A DNA stretch of 54,919 bases from Spirochaetales bacterium (GTDB taxonomy: Bacteria; Spirochaetota; Spirochaetia; DSM-2461), in the NCBI GenBank assembly GCA_028532905.1, contig JAQQAM010000254.1, forward strand, positions 1 through 54,919, given 5' to 3'. The stretch's first letter is position 1. Each line of letters opens with the position of its first letter. The notes under the pieces were generated by a model. The model did not search any database. It saw nothing but the letters and a program-made list of their open reading frames with translations, and was not told the origin of the DNA. Shown in pieces: positions 23,698-32,553 of the stretch. The translations under genes and the position numbers were made by a program.

Positions 23698-25409
23698 AAA
23701 CTGATATTCCTCTCCAGGAGAAAACGCTGCAGACGGGCCCGGACACCTTCAGTTGTGGGGATTCGGAGGATTTCCTTCACCAGGTCCCGGGCATCCTTTA
23801 CATCAATCTTCCGCATCATGCTTTTCAGTTCCAGAATCCGGGAGGGGGTGGTACTCAGTTCATCCACACCGATTCCCAGAAAAAAGGGAAGAGCCAAGGG
23901 GTTTCCCGCCAGTTCGCCGCAGATTCCATTGAGTTTCCCCTTTTTTCCGGCCTGTTTAATAACATGGGCAATGGAGCGGAGCACAGCCGGATGAAACTCA
24001 TCATAATAGTCATGCATGGAGGGATTTCCTCTGTCTGCCGCCAGGGTATACTGAGTCAGGTCATTGGTTCCGATGCTGATAAAATCCACTTCATCCAGAA
24101 TCTCCTGAATCAGCTGAACCGCCGATGGAGTCTCTATCATCACGCCGATTCTCAGATTATCCGGACCTTTCCAGCCCAGAGCCTTTTTCTCTTCCTCCAC
24201 CAGACTGCGGACCGTCTCTATGGGCTTCAGTGAATTGACCATGGGAATCATCATGCCCACAGGACCGGCTTCACTGGCCTGCAGAAGAGCCTGAATCTGG
24301 GTTCTCAGAACATCCTCTTTCTGAAACAGGAGCCGGATTCCCCGGATTCCCAGAAAGGGGTTGTCCTCAATAGGAAGCTGCCAGTAGGGAAGTGGTTTAT
24401 CCGCCCCCGTATCCAGGAGTCTGATGATGACATTTTTACCTTTCAGAGCTTCCACAGCCGATCTGTAGACCTGGGTCTGCCGCTCCAGAGAGGGACTGCT
24501 CATGGTTTCCATAAAAAGGAATTCCGTCCGGAACAGGCCGATGCCGTCGGCATTATATTTAACAGCGGAGGAGATATCAAAACTGCCTCCCACATTGGCA
24601 TAGAGACCCACCTTCGTGCCGTCCTTTGTGACAGAAGGCTCATTCAGCAGTTTTAGAAGTTTCTCTTTCTCCTTTTTCAGCTGCTTCTTTTTCTTCTTCA
24701 GTTCCGAGACAATAGAAGCATCGGGGTTGATCCAGATGTCACCTGTTCCGCCGTCCATGGCCAGCTCATCACCCCCTCGAATAATGGCAAGTGGGTCCGG
24801 TTCTGTAAGGATCAGAGCAGGTATCTCCAGGGACCTGGCAATAATGGCGGCATGAGAGTTCCGTCCTCCGGTTTTGACGACAAAACCTTTGACCCGGCTC
24901 ATGTCCAGAGCTGCGGTCTGTGAAGGGGCCAGCTCATTACTGATCACAATGGCTTTCTCCGGGAGAACAGCCGACTCTTCCAGCCTGTCCATGATTCCCT
25001 TGACCAGCTGTTTTCCGATATCTCTGAAATCCTGTCCCCGTTCCCGGAAGTATTCGTCTTCCAGCTCTTCCATATCACGGGCATTGGTTTCGGCAAAGCT
25101 GAGAACCGCATTCTCGGCACAAACCAGTTCATCTCTGATGATCTGTATGACCTCTTCTTCCAGATCTTCCGAGGAGAGGATTTCCAGATGACCTTCAAAG
25201 ATCTCTGCTTTTTCATCTCCCATCTCATCACGGACTTTCTCAATCAGGTTTGTCAAATAGACCTCGGCCCTTTTTCTCCCTTCCAGAAGGCGTTCTATTT
25301 CACCGTCGATTCCCTCTTCACTGATGGTACAGCTTTCCGGTACAACATCCTCTTTAATAATATAAGCCTGTCCGAATGAGATTCCGCTGGATACTGCTTC
25401 GCCTTTCAT
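23694..25409 (-). CDS. ptsI: PTS enzyme I (phosphoenolpyruvate-protein phosphotransferase)
   Basis: This full-length 571-residue enzyme I takes phosphate from PEP and passes it to HPr. The phosphorylated histidine is H186 in GGRNSHAAIIARSLEIP, the PEP-binding arginine lies in GLFRTEFLFM, and the catalytic cysteine is C497 in NGICGELAG. The C-terminal barrel motif ISIGTNDLTQYTLAADRGN is intact. A lysine-rich coiled stretch (SELKKKKKQLKKEKEKL, ~residues 234-250) lies between the swivel and PEP domains. It is encoded seven bases after ptsH and overlaps mtlR by four, inside a sugar-specific operon rather than a general pts locus. Confidence 0.96.
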   Translation of the reverse strand: MKGEAVSSGISFGQAYIIKEDVVPESCTISEEGIDGEIERLLEGRKRAEVYLTNLIEKVRDEMGDEKAEIFEGHLEILSSEDLEEEVIQIIRDELVCAENAVLSFAETNARDMEELEDEYFRERGQDFRDIGKQLVKGIMDRLEESAVLPEKAIVISNELAPSQTAALDMSRVKGFVVKTGGRNSHAAIIARSLEIPALILTEPDPLAIIRGGDELAMDGGTGDIWINPDASIVSELKKKKKQLKKEKEKLLKLLNEPSVTKDGTKVGLYANVGGSFDISSAVKYNADGIGLFRTEFLFMETMSSPSLERQTQVYRSAVEALKGKNVIIRLLDTGADKPLPYWQLPIEDNPFLGIRGIRLLFQKEDVLRTQIQALLQASEAGPVGMMIPMVNSLKPIETVRSLVEEEKKALGWKGPDNLRIGVMIETPSAVQLIQEILDEVDFISIGTNDLTQYTLAADRGNPSMHDYYDEFHPAVLRSIAHVIKQAGKKGKLNGICGELAGNPLALPFFLGIGVDELSTTPSRILELKSMMRKIDVKDARDLVKEILRIPTTEGVRARLQRFLLERNISL

Positions 25410-25416
25410 AGTGTCC

Positions 25417-25677
25417 CTACCCTTCCAGACTCAGGATGAAACCGGTGAGGTGCTTCAGAGCCTCTTCCTCGTCCGGACCGTCACAGCACAACTCAATGCT
25501 GTGATTCTGTGAGATTCCCAGTTTCATCAGCTTCAGTAGACTTTTCAGATTGGCCTCTTTGTCCTGATGATACACGGTAATATCACTTTCAAACTTTTTC
25601 GCTTCTGCCACAACCTGCTTGGCCGGCCTGGTATGAAGCCCTGTGGGATTACTTATAATAATAGTTTCTTTGACCAT
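25417..25677 (-). CDS. ptsH: HPr phosphocarrier protein
   Basis: The 86-residue protein is a standard HPr. The catalytic histidine is H15 in NPTGLHTRPAK. S46 in NLKSLLKLMKLG matches the HPr-kinase site of Firmicutes and many spirochaetes, so regulatory phosphorylation is possible if HprK is present elsewhere. It passes phosphate from enzyme I to the EIIA encoded three genes upstream (26984-27442). A 46-bp gap separates it from the dehydrogenase gene, and ptsI follows seven bases later. It is slightly unusual in having two cysteines (IELCCDG). Confidence 0.95.
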   Translation of the reverse strand: MVKETIIISNPTGLHTRPAKQVVAEAKKFESDITVYHQDKEANLKSLLKLMKLGISQNHSIELCCDGPDEEEALKHLTGFILSLEG

Positions 25678-25723
25678 AAAATTCCTCTCTTCTTTAATCT
25701 GATGACTGATCCGGAGTACCGGC

Positions 25724-26983
25724 TCAGATAGGAGTTCCGTATTTCAACAGAAAATCTTCTGCCTCAACACTCCATAGACCTTTATTATCTTTGACCAGGG
25801 CTGCCAGACCGGCGTACAGGTCTGACTCACCGGCCTTGGATTCCAGATCTTCCAGTGCCGTCAGAGGCATGGAGATACCCGTATAAATCATCTTTTTCCC
25901 TCCCGGTATTTTAGGGAGGTTCACAGTGGCATCACCGGCAGCATCCAGACCGCCGATATGGGTGATCAGAACTTCAGGGGAAACCAGATCTTTCTCCATC
26001 AGCTCCAAACCTTCCCTCATGTCATCCACATTTCCTCCGGTGGTGCCGATCACATGTTTTTCCATATAGTGTACATCGTAGTAGTTCAGCCGGGCGGAAA
26101 ATTGTTCGTCTGTGGGGCCGGCAAAGAAGTTCAGACATCCGTTAAAACCGAGAACAGACTCTCCCAGTTCAAGGGCATCGGCAAAAGGAACCATCACCAG
26201 CATGTCAGAGAACCCCTCGTTTTCTGTCAGCTTCATCAGAGTATCCTTAGGATTATCCAGCTCTCCCGTATTGATAAACAGCAGGGAGATTCCTCTCTCT
26301 TCGGCAACAGGTGAAAACAGTTCCTGAGCCCTTTTGAGACGGACATTGTCCAGATCCGTTACAACCAGCTGCCGGGGACGGAACTCTCCGGCAAGAGCAT
26401 AATCGATGGCCGCCAGCCCCATAGGACCGCAACCGCCTATAATGGCCATTCTGCCGTTTTCTTTAATGCCCATATAGTGATTATGGTTCAGTCTGTCGGT
26501 TCTGTAGAGGGACCGGCAGGCCCCGATCACACAGGAGTAGGGCTCGGACAGGGCTGCTTTGAAATAACCTTTTCCATCATAGGGAAGCAGACAGTCCATA
26601 ATCATCACCTCAGGGGGCATAATCATATAGGTGGCATCCCCGCCACAGTAGGGGTAGGAATACCCGGGAGAATCCATGGACCCCTTGTAGTTCAGTGCAG
26701 GCTGCATGGAAAAGCGCTGTCCCAGGGTGTATTTATCCTTCCATTTATCCCCGATTTCAACAATTTCACCCGCCATTTCATGACCCACCATGACAGGATT
26801 TTCATGAACATTGTCGGGGACTCTCTTGTGGTCAGCACCCAGAACAGCCATTTTGTACGAACTCATACAGATGCTGTCGGAATAAACTTTGACAAGTATT
26901 TCATCATCTTTGATGGGCGGCAGTTCGAACTCTTCCATACGAAGGTCCATTTTGCCGTACATTCTAAGGGCTTTGGTTTTCAT
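25724..26983 (-). CDS. yggP: Zinc-type dehydrogenase, YggP / sorbose-1-P-reductase-like
   Basis: The 419-residue medium-chain dehydrogenase closely resembles E. coli YggP as recalled: GADHKRVPDNVHENPVMVGH corresponds to a similar stretch in YggP, and later CLNFFAGPTDEQF, GTTGGNVDDM and THIGGLDAAGDATVNLPKIPGG also match. The Rossmann motif is IGGCGPMGLAAIDYA, and GHEMAGEI holds the zinc-site H and E. In E. coli yggP lies beside the orphan cmtAB genes, and here the same three genes are adjacent. It probably oxidises the hexitol phosphate made by the PTS, replacing MtlD. It abuts the EIIA gene, whose stop ends at 26984. Confidence 0.85.
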   Translation of the reverse strand: MKTKALRMYGKMDLRMEEFELPPIKDDEILVKVYSDSICMSSYKMAVLGADHKRVPDNVHENPVMVGHEMAGEIVEIGDKWKDKYTLGQRFSMQPALNYKGSMDSPGYSYPYCGGDATYMIMPPEVMIMDCLLPYDGKGYFKAALSEPYSCVIGACRSLYRTDRLNHNHYMGIKENGRMAIIGGCGPMGLAAIDYALAGEFRPRQLVVTDLDNVRLKRAQELFSPVAEERGISLLFINTGELDNPKDTLMKLTENEGFSDMLVMVPFADALELGESVLGFNGCLNFFAGPTDEQFSARLNYYDVHYMEKHVIGTTGGNVDDMREGLELMEKDLVSPEVLITHIGGLDAAGDATVNLPKIPGGKKMIYTGISMPLTALEDLESKAGESDLYAGLAALVKDNKGLWSVEAEDFLLKYGTPI

Positions 26984-27442
26984 TCAGGACTCCTGATTTC
27001 TAATAATTTCCAGTATTTCTTCATCGCTGGAGGCCTTGATAAGGCTCTCCACAATGTCCTCTTCATCACAGAGGTCGGCTATCTGGCTGACCGCCGACTC
27101 GTTGTGTTCCTTTACACTGGGTGCCGCCATATAGATCAACAGCGATATAGGATCGTTATCGGGGTCTTCAAAGACCACCGGTGTTTTCAAAGTAACTATG
27201 CCGTAACCCAGAGCCAGGGCTCCTTCTTCGGGACGGGCGTGGGGCATGGCAATCCCCGGAGCAATAACAATATAGGGTCCGTTGTCTTCACATTTGCGGA
27301 CGATTGTTTCAAGGTATTCTTCGGTACAGGCGCCATGATCGGTCAGGACCTTTCCTCCCTGAATAATGGCCTGTTTCCAGTCACTGACTTCCAGACCGCT
27401 GATAACAGCTTTTTTCTCTAAAATATAGTCATTAAAACCCAT
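26984..27442 (-). CDS. cmtB: PTS EIIA, mannitol/fructose family (CmtB-like)
   Basis: The 152-residue EIIA accepts phosphate from HPr at H68 in IAPGIAMPHARPEEGAL and passes it to the EIIB cysteine of CmtA. The stretch NGPYIVIAPGIAMPHARP matches E. coli CmtB as recalled (NNGPYYILAPGVAMPHARP), so this is the cryptic-mannitol-type EIIA and not the MtlA-fused type. AAGGAG lies eight bases before the ATG. It is the second gene of the operon, 77 bases after cmtA, and its stop is directly followed by the start of the YggP-like gene. Confidence 0.9.
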   Translation of the reverse strand: MGFNDYILEKKAVISGLEVSDWKQAIIQGGKVLTDHGACTEEYLETIVRKCEDNGPYIVIAPGIAMPHARPEEGALALGYGIVTLKTPVVFEDPDNDPISLLIYMAAPSVKEHNESAVSQIADLCDEEDIVESLIKASSDEEILEIIRNQES

Positions 27443-27519
27443 GAAACTCTCCTTGGCTTAATAAGCCGGTGATCAGGACGGGAACATCCGTCAGACTGCC
27501 CCCGGTCCTGATTCTTTAA

Positions 27520-28911
27520 TTATTTATGACTCTCCAGAACAAGCTGTACAATATCTTTGTATTCAGGAGCATTGACAAGGTTTGTTACAGAGACACAGTG
27601 TGCCTTTGTACCGGACATTTTCACTCTTTCCATCAGGTCTCTGTGACAGATAACGACCTGGGCGGAAGCGGGGATATCATCAACAGAGCAGTGCTCTACT
27701 TTCACATCCAGATTTTCCGCCTTCAGGAGTTTGGTCAGTTTATTGGCACCCATGGCGCTGGAACCCATACCTGCATCACAAGCAAAAAGGATATTGGTTA
27801 TTTTTCCCTGGCCCTTGCTTTCTGCTTTCATGGATTTCATCTGATCCTGGGCATTTTCGAGGGCATTGTCTTCCTCGTCAGTTCCAAAGTTCCGTACGAA
27901 GGGCATGCTTATGATGAAAGAGACAGCAGTGGATACTATAACCGCAAGAAGGACACCCAGATGGGACCCTTTGGCTGTTACGGCCATCAGAGCAAAGATG
28001 GAACCGGGAGAAGGAGTGGCTACAGCACCGGTACTGAAGATCAGGTTGGTCAGGACTCCCGCTGCTCCGCCGCCGATGGCAGCAAGAATCAGGATGGGTT
28101 TCATCAGGATGTAGGGGAAATAGATCTCATGGATTCCGCCGAAAAAGTGGATAATAATGGCACTGGGAGCGGATGCTTTAATATTTCCCTTGGAAAAGAG
28201 CCAGTAGGCCAGAAGGATTCCCAGACCGGGTCCGGGGTTGGTCTCAAGAAGAAAAAGTATGGACCGGCCGGATTCCTGAACCTGCTGTATTCCGAGAGGG
28301 CTCAGTATACCGTGATTTATGGCATTGTTAAGAAAGAGGACTTTACCGGGTTCGATGAATATCGAAACAAGAGGAAGCAGTTTGGCGTTAATCAGGAAAT
28401 CCACTCCAACCTGCAGTACAGAGATAATGGCTGTGATGATGGGCTGCATAAGGTAGAAGCCGAACATAGCCAGGAGCATACCCAGGATTCCTGCAGAAAA
28501 GTTGTCCACCAGCATTTCAAATCCGACAGGAACCTTTCCCTCAACCAGCTTATCTGATTTCTTGATGACCCATCCGCCGAAGGGACCCATAATCATGGCT
28601 CCGATAAACATGGGGACTTCCGTACCAACGATAACACCCATTGCAGCAATAACGCCGACGACTCCGCCGCGTACACCCCAGACCATCTTACCGCCCGTAT
28701 AGGCTATGAGCAGGGGAAGCATGTAGGTAATCATGGGACCTACCATTTTGACAAGAGTTTCATTGGGGAGCCATCCGGTGGGGATGAAAAGAAGGGTAAT
28801 AAACCCCCATGCGATAAATGCACCGATATTGGGCATAATCATACCGCTCATGAAACGGCCGAACTTCTGAATGCCGGCTTTGGTTGACTTTGCACTTGAA
28901 GCGTTTGTCAT
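27520..28911 (-). CDS. cmtA: PTS EIICB, mannitol family (CmtA-like)
   Basis: The 463-residue protein has an N-terminal membrane EIIC domain of about eight segments (start FMSGMIMPNIGAFIAWGFIT; substrate motif GGIHEIYFPYILMKP; also NPGPGLGILLAY) and a C-terminal EIIB domain with phospho-cysteine C378 in LFACDAGMGSSAMG. Length and sequence match E. coli CmtA (~462 residues), which lacks the EIIA domain fused in MtlA. It imports and phosphorylates a hexitol, most likely mannitol, but the CmtA substrate is not firmly known. It is the first gene of the operon, with GGAGG before the ATG and a 5' region carrying TTGGCAT repeats. Confidence 0.93.
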   Translation of the reverse strand: MTNASSAKSTKAGIQKFGRFMSGMIMPNIGAFIAWGFITLLFIPTGWLPNETLVKMVGPMITYMLPLLIAYTGGKMVWGVRGGVVGVIAAMGVIVGTEVPMFIGAMIMGPFGGWVIKKSDKLVEGKVPVGFEMLVDNFSAGILGMLLAMFGFYLMQPIITAIISVLQVGVDFLINAKLLPLVSIFIEPGKVLFLNNAINHGILSPLGIQQVQESGRSILFLLETNPGPGLGILLAYWLFSKGNIKASAPSAIIIHFFGGIHEIYFPYILMKPILILAAIGGGAAGVLTNLIFSTGAVATPSPGSIFALMAVTAKGSHLGVLLAVIVSTAVSFIISMPFVRNFGTDEEDNALENAQDQMKSMKAESKGQGKITNILFACDAGMGSSAMGANKLTKLLKAENLDVKVEHCSVDDIPASAQVVICHRDLMERVKMSGTKAHCVSVTNLVNAPEYKDIVQLVLESHK

Positions 28912-28990
28912 AGAAATAACCTCCGATTTTTGTATCTGAGTTTATTATCTACCCGGTTTTCAGAATCCGTACAGGAATAGCACTTTTATA

Positions 28991-29022
28991 TTGGCATGAA
29001 TGATAAACATTAATTTTGGCAT
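28991..29022. promoter_or_regulatory. TTGGCAT direct repeats upstream of cmtA
   Basis: TTGGCAT occurs at 28991-28997 and 29016-29022, 25 bp apart, in the 288-bp region before cmtA. It is a candidate MtlR site, since Bacillus MtlR operators contain TTGnCA half-sites (recalled). A cluster of AT-rich -10-like hexamers lies around 29050-29070, but no promoter is clear. Apart from the Fe-ADH terminator at 29083, nothing else was seen in this gap. Confidence 0.35.
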
Positions 29023-29082
29023 CATTCCATCTGACACATATTATTCAATTATATCGTTTCTATATAATGATATAAGCAAGAT

Positions 29083-29124
29083 AAAAAAATCCCCTCTGCT
29101 CCGGCAACGCCGTATACAGAGGGG
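29083..29124 (-). terminator. Rho-independent terminator of the tct-adh operon
   Basis: Read leftward, CCCCTCTG (29124-29117) pairs perfectly with CAGAGGGG (29098-29091) and is followed by ATTTTTTT. It lies 76 bases after the iron alcohol dehydrogenase gene and insulates the PTS operon promoter beyond it. Confidence 0.85.
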
Positions 29125-29199
29125 AGGAAAACAAACTGACAGACGTCACAATTATGTCAAAGGATAGTCATCTGCCACTTTATATATATAATAATACTA

Positions 29200-30387
29200 T
29201 TAAACCGCCGCATTGAGAACATTCATGATATCTTCCCGGGACATAGGACGGGCACCGGGAACCTTGTTCCCTTCCAGAGTTCCGTACATGCGGATAATAT
29301 CATCAGCCAGCATATCATTGTGATCGCCCCCGATTCCCACACTTGTTAGGGTATGGTAGCTGTCAACGGACTTGAACCATTCGGTCACACGGGGAGCCAA
29401 CATTGCCGCGGCCTTATTGTCATCAGCTTCAACAACATCGAAACAGCGTCTGGCAAGTTTGGCCCAGCGGTCGGGACGGGCGTCGGCAAAATACGCCAGG
29501 TAGGGGGGGATCACGACGGCGATACCCTTTCCATGGCTGATATCAAAGTGTCCGCTCATCTGATGCTCAATAAAATGGATGGGTATGGAACCGGTTCGTC
29601 CCAGAGCCTGCAGTCCCGACCACCCCAGAATGGAACACAGCGAAAGCTGTCCTCTGGCTTCCAGATCTTCCGGATTGGCCAGAACCCTGTCCAGCATCTC
29701 CTTAACAGTCAGAATCATCCCTTCGGTCATTCTGTCGGCCACTTCAGACTCCGCAGCGGATGAAAGGTAGTGTTCAATCAGATGTGAGAAGATATCGATG
29801 GAACTGTCGATAGTGATATGCCTGGGCAGAGAGGCAAACACCTGAGGATCGATAATGGCAACCTGGGGAATACGGTATTCCGAACGGCAGAAGCTCTTCT
29901 CATTTGTCTCCCAGTTGGTTATGACACCACCGGCATTGGCCTCAGAACCGGAAGCCGCAACAGTGGGTACGGCTATGATAGGATAGGCACCGGTATAAAC
30001 TTTCTCTTTCCGCTCTTTCAGAATGACATAGTCCCAGCAGGAGCCGCCGCTGTGAGCTGTTGCAGAAATATACTTACCGGCATCGATGACACTACCCCCG
30101 CCAACGCCAATCAGAAAGTCACAACCTTCTTCCTTGAATTTCTGGACCCCCGCATCGATGGTTGTCACCCTGGGATTGGGTTCAATAGCATCGTAAAGGT
30201 AATAAGGAACTCCGGCATCTTCCAGAGACTTAATTGCTTTTTCAACAACCCAGACTCCGGCTCCGGGATTTCCATAGGAAACAACGAAAGCCTTTTTTCC
30301 GTACTGTTTACTCAGCTCCCCCACTTTCTCAAGGTTGCCTTCTGCATAGTTCAGTTTCGTGGGCAGATTCCACTCAAAATTCATCAT
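29200..30387 (-). CDS. Iron-containing alcohol dehydrogenase (BdhA/YqhD-like)
   Basis: The 395-residue enzyme is a group III NAD(P)-dependent alcohol dehydrogenase. It has the GVGGGSVID nucleotide motif (95-102), the VPTVAASGSEAN block and metal ligands near D198 and H202 (SIDIFSHLIEH), H275 (IEHQMSGH) and H285 (ISHGKG). AAAGGA lies before the ATG. It closes the leftward operon after tctA, with 29 bases between them, so it probably oxidises or reduces the substrate brought in by the TctCBA importer, for example a hydroxy acid or aldehyde. A strong terminator follows. The exact substrate is unknown. Confidence 0.9.
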   Translation of the reverse strand: MMNFEWNLPTKLNYAEGNLEKVGELSKQYGKKAFVVSYGNPGAGVWVVEKAIKSLEDAGVPYYLYDAIEPNPRVTTIDAGVQKFKEEGCDFLIGVGGGSVIDAGKYISATAHSGGSCWDYVILKERKEKVYTGAYPIIAVPTVAASGSEANAGGVITNWETNEKSFCRSEYRIPQVAIIDPQVFASLPRHITIDSSIDIFSHLIEHYLSSAAESEVADRMTEGMILTVKEMLDRVLANPEDLEARGQLSLCSILGWSGLQALGRTGSIPIHFIEHQMSGHFDISHGKGIAVVIPPYLAYFADARPDRWAKLARRCFDVVEADDNKAAAMLAPRVTEWFKSVDSYHTLTSVGIGGDHNDMLADDIIRMYGTLEGNKVPGARPMSREDIMNVLNAAV

Positions 30388-30416
30388 ATTATTATCCTTT
30401 CTCTTTTATTTACACA

Positions 30417-31952
30417 TTATTCAGACAGACTCTCATCTGCATCAGCCTCGGCCATGAGAGCCTTTTCTTTAGCATTGAGCTGCTTCATTTTCCTGTAACT
30501 GGTAATCGTAATAAACACAGTCAGAACCAGGAAGACGGCGGCAATGGGTCTGGTTACAAAAATCAGGGGATCACCATGGGAGAGCATCAGTGAGCGTCTC
30601 ATATTCTGCTCCGCCATAGGTCCGAGGATCAGAGCCAGAAGGATGGGGGAAACAGTGAATCCGCCGTATTCCATAAAATAGGCAATGATACCGACAATAA
30701 GAGCCAGTCCCACATCAAAGAAGCTGAATCTCATGGCATAAGAACCCATAATACACAGCAGAAAAATAACCGGCGTGAGAATCTTTCTGTCAATATTGAT
30801 CAGTTTGGCAAAAAGTTTTGCTCCGCTCAGACCAATCACCAGAAGAGCCAGCTGACAGAGGATCATTCCTGCAAATATGGGGAAAACAATGTCGATATGG
30901 TCTCTGAACAGAAGGGGTCCGGGCTGCAGACCGTGAATGGTCAGAGCACCCAGCAGAACAGCAGTGACCGCATCACCGGGAATTCCGAGAGTCAGCATGG
31001 GGATCATGGCTCCCCCGGTACCGCCGTTGTTGGCCGCTTCAGGGGCTGCGATCCCCACAAGGGAGCCCTTACCGAATTCTTCAGGTGTTTTTGAAGTTCT
31101 TTTAGCTTCACCGTAGGCAACAAATGCCGCCACATCACATCCCAGTCCCGGGACAGAACCGATAAAGGTTCCCATAGCTCCGGATTTCACCATTGTCGGC
31201 AAAAGCTTGAGAGTCTCTTTTCTGCCGGGAAGGATCTTACCCACCTTGGATTTCACATGGGGAATAATCTCCATCTTTTCCACATTACGGAAAACCTGTG
31301 CAAACCCGAACAGACCGATCAGAGCCGGAATAAACTCGACTCCCCCCAGAAGATTGGGATTACCGAAATGAAACCGGGGAACCCCGGACAGAGGATCAAA
31401 ACCAATGGTGGCAATGAGGAGTCCGAAGATGGCAGAGATGAATCCTTTGAGGATGGATTTTCCTGAAATTGAAACAATCATGGAGAGTCCGAAGATGGCC
31501 AGGGCAAAGAACTCGGGAGGACCGAATCTCAGACCGAACTTGGCAATCTGGGGAGAGAGGAAGGACATGATCAGCGCTCCCACTGTTCCTCCCACAAAGG
31601 AAGCGATGGTGGCAATACCGATGGCCTTGCCTGCCTCTCCCTTCTGGGAGAGGGGATGTCCGTCCAGCAGGGTAGCAGCCGCTGCCGGTGTACCGGGAGT
31701 CCGGATAAGGATACCTGAAATGGAACCTCCGTAGATTCCTCCCGAAAAAATACCCATCAGCATCACAAGCCCCTGAATAGGAGGAAGGCTGAAGGTAAAG
31801 GGGATCAGCAGGGCACAGCCCATGGTGGCTGTCAGACCGGGAAGAGATCCCAGAATAATTCCGGCTGTAACCCCGATAGTAACAAAAATAAGACTGATCG
31901 GATTCGTCAGTATCGACTCAAAGGCCGTCATTAGGTGCATAAAGCTTTCCAC
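30417..31952 (-). CDS. tctA: Tripartite tricarboxylate transporter, large membrane subunit TctA
   Basis: The 511-residue protein with about 12 membrane segments is the TctA permease. It shows LGSLPGLTATMGCALLIPFTF near the N-terminus, GSVPGLGCDVAAFVAYGEAK in the middle and MLTLGIPGDAVTAVLLGAL, all family hallmarks. It starts at a GTG with AGGAG seven bases upstream, 14 bases after tctB. With TctB and the binding protein TctC it forms a secondary, ion-driven importer of small carboxylic acids. It is in the IclR-controlled operon. A second tctCBA set is encoded at 40.5-43.7 kb. Confidence 0.95.
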   Translation of the reverse strand: MESFMHLMTAFESILTNPISLIFVTIGVTAGIILGSLPGLTATMGCALLIPFTFSLPPIQGLVMLMGIFSGGIYGGSISGILIRTPGTPAAAATLLDGHPLSQKGEAGKAIGIATIASFVGGTVGALIMSFLSPQIAKFGLRFGPPEFFALAIFGLSMIVSISGKSILKGFISAIFGLLIATIGFDPLSGVPRFHFGNPNLLGGVEFIPALIGLFGFAQVFRNVEKMEIIPHVKSKVGKILPGRKETLKLLPTMVKSGAMGTFIGSVPGLGCDVAAFVAYGEAKRTSKTPEEFGKGSLVGIAAPEAANNGGTGGAMIPMLTLGIPGDAVTAVLLGALTIHGLQPGPLLFRDHIDIVFPIFAGMILCQLALLVIGLSGAKLFAKLINIDRKILTPVIFLLCIMGSYAMRFSFFDVGLALIVGIIAYFMEYGGFTVSPILLALILGPMAEQNMRRSLMLSHGDPLIFVTRPIAAVFLVLTVFITITSYRKMKQLNAKEKALMAEADADESLSE

Positions 31953-31966
31953 TGAGTTCTCCTAAG

Positions 31967-32431
31967 TTAAAAAAGTCTCTGAAAGAGTCCCTCGGGCATG
32001 GGAATCTTCAGGAAGTTATTGAAAATGGCATATATAACGACGGACACGGCAAGAGTGCTGATAATTCTTTTCAGCTGCCCCTTCTGTCCGAGATAGGTCA
32101 TCATTACATAGAGAAAAATCACAGTTGACAGGAAAAATCCCAGAAACTGCATAAGAATTAGATAAATTATGGAAATACCGACAGTGATACCTGATCTGAT
32201 CAGTCCGGTAAGGTGAATTCCCTCAAGATCAGTCTGAGAGTTCCCTCTGACTGCATTCACCATAAGCAGTATGGAAGTAATAAAAAGAAGAATAGCCATA
32301 GCCTGCGGGAAAACGTTGGGTCCGTACTCACTGACACCTTTTCCCTTGTACTGGTTGGCATAGAGAAAAACTGCCGTGCTGAAAACAGAAAGAGCAGCTC
32401 CTACGGATATATCGATCCGTTTACTGTTCAT
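31967..32431 (-). CDS. tctB: Tripartite tricarboxylate transporter, small membrane subunit TctB
   Basis: This 154-residue protein has four membrane segments, as expected for TctB (ALSVFSTAVFLYANQY near the start and a C-terminal AIFNNFLKIPMPEGLF). The ATG at 32431 was chosen over an upstream start because AGGAG lies eight bases before it. It pairs with TctA downstream. The 122 bases before it, between it and tctC, hold three hairpins. Confidence 0.85.
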   Translation of the reverse strand: MNSKRIDISVGAALSVFSTAVFLYANQYKGKGVSEYGPNVFPQAMAILLFITSILLMVNAVRGNSQTDLEGIHLTGLIRSGITVGISIIYLILMQFLGFFLSTVIFLYVMMTYLGQKGQLKRIISTLAVSVVIYAIFNNFLKIPMPEGLFQRLF

Positions 32432-32450
32432 AAATAAAACTCCTAACAAA

Positions 32451-32542
32451 TCTGCAGATTTGGTCTGCAGAATGAACCCGGCCCTGGAGCCGGGTTCTGA
32501 AAATCATGTACCGTCTTCCGGATTCAGCCGGAACCGGACGGT
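32451..32542 (-). other. Three consecutive RNA hairpins between tctC and tctB
   Basis: In transcript order these are ACCGTC...GACGGT with inner TTCCGG/CCGGAA (32542-32510), GAACCCGGC/GCCGGGTTC (32497-32474) and TCTGCAG/CTGCAGA (32471-32451). None is followed by a U-tract, so they look like mRNA-protecting or processing structures rather than terminators. They could raise TctC over the membrane subunits. Confidence 0.65.
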
Positions 32543-32553
32543 CAATAGAATGC

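Noticed and set aside
26477-28557. Long open frames on the plus strand opposite cmtA, cmtB and the YggP-like gene
   Set aside because: The minus-strand genes have complete PTS and dehydrogenase motifs; the antisense frames show no family features.
28912-29082. Sigma-54 promoter upstream of cmtA based on TTGGCAT
   Set aside because: No GC element is present at the required -12 spacing, and the locus regulator is of MtlR type without a visible sigma-54 ATPase domain.
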